DNA of 64,000 nt from Daphnia carinata (lineage: Eukaryota > Arthropoda > Branchiopoda > Diplostraca > Daphniidae), in contig NC_081340.1 in the NCBI RefSeq assembly GCF_022539665.2, forward strand, positions 4,650,001-4,714,000. Reading direction: 5' to 3'. Of this stretch, positions 60,357 through 64,000 are shown one piece after another. The notes under the pieces are model-generated. The model saw nothing but the letters and a program-made list of their open reading frames with translations, ran no database searches and was not told the DNA's origin. Each line of letters opens with the position of its first letter. Within the stretch, counting starts at the first letter, position 1. A program made the translations under genes and the position numbers.

Positions 60357-61623
60357 AAAACCAGCAATCTTGAGTTTTCAGCATTGTGCTGCTTTGAAAC
60401 AGGGCCAATGGAGTTTGTCCGTCTTTTTCAGTGACTCTGCCCCTGAAGATCCACCGAACTGGCAGGTAAGAAGCCGTCCACCTAGTGGCACTAGTATTGT
60501 ATTTGTTGGATTGGTTTATTTAGCGGAGCATTCCAAAACCTAAACTGAAACTTGTTGGATTACACAGAAACTTGTGACGCTTGGCGAGGAAACAATAAAC
60601 ACTCCAGTGTTTAGTCAAGTGGATGCACATCAATGCCATCTTGCTGTGGGCCAGCTGGGCCATTACGCTTTAGTTGGAGAATCTGCTTGTCCTAGTGGCG
60701 GAAATAATCCAGCCACAAAGACCCTACGCTTAGCAGTGTTCTCTCCTCTTGCTGCCAACCAACACTCACTTGAGTACGGTCTTCGATGCTACGTGCTGGA
60801 CGATACGATCGCCGCTCTAGATGCGGTTATTTCGCTGGAACGACGAATGGGGGGCCGGCTGGTGGACAAAGCAAAGTCCTTCTACTTTCAGGACGGTGGA
60901 TTTCCCCTCTGCCTTGGCCTAGATGAACTGAGCACCGGGTGGAGACTGGTGCAACGTGAAATTCACCAGGAAGTTCCATTCTCACAAGTGTGGAGTGGCC
61001 GAAGGTTCGATCTTCATTGCGCTTTCACATTGGAACGGGACAACCGCCAGGTCAATAGTCTGAGCTGTCGGATAGCTGCACACCAGCCAGGATCTCCTCA
61101 TCGTCAGTCAATTCGCATCGCCCTTGCCGATTTGAAAATGTGCGTCGGTAAAGTGCCGTCCAGTCCCGGACTACCACGAGCCTTGCGCTCCCTGACTGTC
61201 AGTAGTAATGGCAGTGCTGCATCGTCTTCAGCAGCCAGCCACCTCACAACGTTGGATCCCAAAGCGCCCGTCTTCCGCCTCCAACCATCCGTTCGACGCC
61301 AACTTTGCCAACTCCTTGATCCACCGAATGCGCGATGTAACGATTGGCGATTACTGGCACAGCGATTGAGTGTTGACAGGTAATTTGTGTTACACCGCCG
61401 AGCTGAGGTGGCATTTCTAAAGATTGGTACGTTCCATCTGATCAACAGGTACATTAACTACTTCGCCACCAAAACTAGTCCGACCGAACACATACTCGAC
61501 TTGTGGGAGGCCCGCCATCGCGAATCGAGCGCCGTTACGGATCTGCTCAACATTCTGCGAGTCATGGGACGCCAAGATGCCGCCACCGTGCTGGAACGTT
61601 GTGCTGGAGGACCCTGGATGTAG
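60357..61623 (+). pseudogene. Unc5: Second copy of Unc5 3' end (partial exon 11, exons 12 and 13)
   Basis: Exon 11' (partial) is 60357-60465, exon 12' 60568-61379 and exon 13' 61449-61623, each at +12492 from the first copy, with introns and splice sites retained. It starts inside the ZU5 domain at the gap, so what lies upstream is unknown. The frame is intact. I see one amino-acid change in exon 12' (Asp to Gly near residue 734, GAC to GGC at 60650) and one in exon 13' (Ser to Cys near the C-terminus). Exon 13' also has eleven synonymous changes in its first 19 codons. It may be a tandem partial duplicate, part of a second full gene hidden in the gap, or the other haplotype placed in series. 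Confidence 0.8.
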
Positions 61624-62679
61624 AAAGAAAATAATTCAACCACGCAGTGTCATTGGAATCGGCGATCTGGCGCGCTTGTGATATGCAGAATTTTCGGCCT
61701 TAACCCGCATATTTCTTTCGAGAAACTTCACCCCCTCAGTCCTGATACCTAGAACTTTTGAACCCCAGCAGCCGTATATCTTTTTCACAACTTTCACAAT
61801 TTCGACATAGAAGTGATCTCGCGACTGGCAAAGACTATTTCTTACTTTTCCAAGTCTTAATTTGAACTGCCCTGGTGGAATAGTGCCTCATCGTCTCCCC
61901 AAAACTCTTAAAGCTGCAGAAGGAGCTTAGCCAAAATAACAAATTTCTTTTGTCTACGGTTCACTGGCAAACCGTACCTGTAAAGAAAAGGGTACGCAAT
62001 TTCCTAGACAGAAGCGGCAAACGCATGGAACAACGGCGAAGTGTTCCAATTTACATAAGCAGGTTATAACATTGTACATTATATGTTTCACTTTCACTTG
62101 TCATGTCAAGGGAAATCATTTCTTAGTTCTATTTAGCTTGACCTTTTATAAGCTTTCGTCGGATTTCGATTGGCTGTTCTTGTACATAAGGAGCTGCACT
62201 CATAACAAAAATATGCAAACATTACCTTACTCTTGAGTAATCAAATAAGCGACAATTTCTAATTATTAACATTGTTTTGTTGTGCTGCCATGTGTGCTAA
62301 TTGTACAGAAATGTCTATTACCAAAAAAAGATATTGAAACATGTAAACCCATTTTTGTCTACAGTTGTTCAGTTAAAATTATTGCAAGTATTTGTCACCG
62401 TAAGGAAGAATACAGAATGTTTGGATACACAGCCAAACAGTTTAAAACTGTCGGTGCATTACACTTTTCTGACGAAAATTTTGCAAGAGGGTATTGCATA
62501 ACTTAAAGAGCTAAATGATGTAAATTCAAGACTCCTCAATGCAGTGCAAAATGGGAAACCTTTGCTTAATGCACATCTGGATTTTTGAATGGATATGGGC
62601 TACCTTACCCGTGGCGTTCGTAGCGGACGTTTGGAGAACCCTCCAAGGTCCTACCCTCAGCTGGAGGGTCGGGTCTGGA
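61624..62679 (+). other. Second copy of the Unc5 3' flank
   Basis: Nearly identical to 49132-50186, with single-base differences in homopolymers (for example CATTTTTG versus CATTTTG). No gene recognised. Confidence 0.8.
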
Positions 62680-63107
62680 AGTCGGGCTTATTATTTTAGT
62701 CGGGCTTAAAATTTTTTTCCGCAAAAACTGACACTCATCGGAATTGGTTGAATATCACAGGATTAATCGTTTTTGAAATACACAATTGATTCCTAGTTAG
62801 TTCTCTACATACACTCACCGAATATTTCTACTGCATCACGCTAGCGCTGTACCGTACTGGCGCGCCAGCATTGCGTTAAATATTCGGTTTGTTTCAAAAA
62901 CGATTAACTTAATAAAAGAAAATAGCAATTTTCCCGGAATCACCATTCAATTTTGAGTATATCGTGTGATATTCAACCAATTCCGATGAGTTTCAGTTTT
63001 TTCAGAAAATTTTTTTAAGCCCGACCGAGAAAAGTTGGGCTTATTTAGTCGGGCTTATTTAGTCGGACTTAAAAATTTTTTCGGTCAGTGTATGTAGAGA
63101 GTTAACT
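62680..63107. mobile_element. Palindromic foldback/MITE-like element, copy 2
   Basis: Same element as 50187-50613, one base longer because of an extra T in a T-run. It sits at the same position relative to the Unc5 copy and the vasa relic. It was therefore carried along in the duplication rather than inserted independently. Confidence 0.55.
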
Positions 63108-63432
63108 ATAAATGTGACCGGTAGATGGCGATAGGAGTAAAACAGAAAAAAAGGCCAATATTTTTTATTTTTATTTTAGGTAAAATGGATGTATGGCAAT
63201 CCGTTTTATCCAAAATAAAAAGAAAAATCTTGGCCTTTTTTTTACTTTAAAATTGTTTAAAAACATTTTATTTGTGACGGATAAAGTTTCTCGTAATGAC
63301 CTTTGCGTCCACAAGAGGCGCCTTAAACCGTGACTCATCGGGTCTTTTTCAGGCATATTTCTAGATTGGCTTAACGCGTGCAGTACGCTGTCTGCACGCG
63401 CAAACATTTGTTTCGTTTTGATCTACATTTTT

Positions 63433-64000
63433 TCTGTCCAGGGTCACAAGGTAAGTGTTTTCTTGTATTCCTAGTGAGATTACTTTAATATGGTTTTGTT
63501 TAACAGTTCCGAGAAGGACATTTTGCCAGAGAGTGTCCACAAGCTGGTGGAGGCGGTGGCAGTGGTCCGTTGATGTCACAAAGTAAGATGAAAATATCGA
63601 AAAAGATGTGCGAAGTTAACTTCTTGGTGTTTTTATAGTATGGGGAAGGGGACATCTCTCGAAGGATTGTCTACAAGGGGGCGGTGGTGGAAGTCGTGCC
63701 TGCCATGAGGTAAAAAAAAAAAACAACAAAAAGCATTTTTAGTGTTCATTTTTAACGAAGAAGAGGGCCATGTAGCAAGGGATTTTCCACAAGGAGGAGG
63801 CATTGGTGGCAGCAAGTGTTACAGTGCAAACATCAGTTGTCTCTTCACAAAATATATTATGTTACAGTGTTCATTGTTTTACCCCAGTGTCATGAAGCTG
63901 GCCACACCTCGAAAGGCTGCCCTAATCTATTCAGTGAATTGACGGAAGATGGAAAGCCGCGTGAGCAATACATTCTGGAAGCTGTGATATACGATGAAAA
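63433..64000 (+). pseudogene. vas: Second copy of the vasa-like pseudogene (cut by window end)
   Basis: Repeats 50941-51508: blocks at 63442-63450, 63507-63578, 63639-63709, about 63747-63830, and 63888 to the window end (QCHEAGHTSKGCP, then the linker before the helicase core). It shares the lost knuckle cysteines (GHKFREGHF, VARDFPQ) and the frame disruptions of the first copy. The helicase core lies beyond the window. Confidence 0.83.

Noticed and set aside
60357-61623. A complete second Unc5 gene
   Set aside because: Only the last two and a half exons are present after the gap. Nothing in the window shows upstream exons for this copy.

Overview
This is eukaryotic DNA. Coding exons are split by GT-AG introns, the intergenic and intronic sequence is AT-rich with many long poly-T/poly-A tracts and microsatellites, and the one complete gene is a classic animal gene. 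Everything recognisable (a netrin receptor of the UNC5 family; Vasa with CCHC zinc knuckles) fits an arthropod. Multiple CCHC knuckles joined to glycine-rich linkers in a Vasa relic point to a crustacean, perhaps a branchiopod such as Daphnia, but the species is an inference.

Layout. (1) 1-26569: no gene recognised; AT-rich sequence with homopolymers, probably the first intron and/or upstream region of the gene that follows. (2) 26570-49131, + strand: a complete Unc5 gene of 13 coding exons, reconstructed by hand. The frame stays open across every junction and gives about 1034 residues: signal peptide, two Ig domains, two thrombospondin type-1 repeats, one membrane span, a cytoplasmic linker, then ZU5, UPA and death domains. 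A 30-nt frame-preserving candidate microexon lies between the two thrombospondin exons. (3) 49132-50640: 3' UTR/intergenic sequence with a palindromic foldback element. (4) 50941-52868: a degraded vasa/DDX4 (DEAD-box helicase) pseudogene, followed by one exon-like open stretch for a highly charged, nuclear-looking protein (52936-53564). (5) 53753-60256: a very large inverted repeat with two ~3.03-kb arms, nearly identical, around a 439-bp spacer. The spacer carries two divergent tRNA-like sequences. The arms contain exon-like fragments of an unrecognised gene and a GC-rich block of consecutive hairpins. (6) 60257-60356: a run of 100 N, an assembly gap abutting the right arm. (7) 60357-64000: a second, direct-orientation copy of the Unc5 3' end, its 3' flank, the foldback element and the start of the vasa pseudogene, offset by ~12.49 kb.

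Functionally, only Unc5 looks like a working gene: a transmembrane receptor for netrin guidance cues that signals repulsion or, without ligand, death through its cytoplasmic ZU5-UPA-death module. The rest of the right third is a rearranged, repeat-rich neighbourhood. Part of it could be an artefact of joining two haplotypes in the assembly. The most informative oddities are the candidate microexon, the dense patch of purely synonymous differences in the second copy of the last Unc5 exon, and the palindrome with its tRNA-like core and hairpin array.
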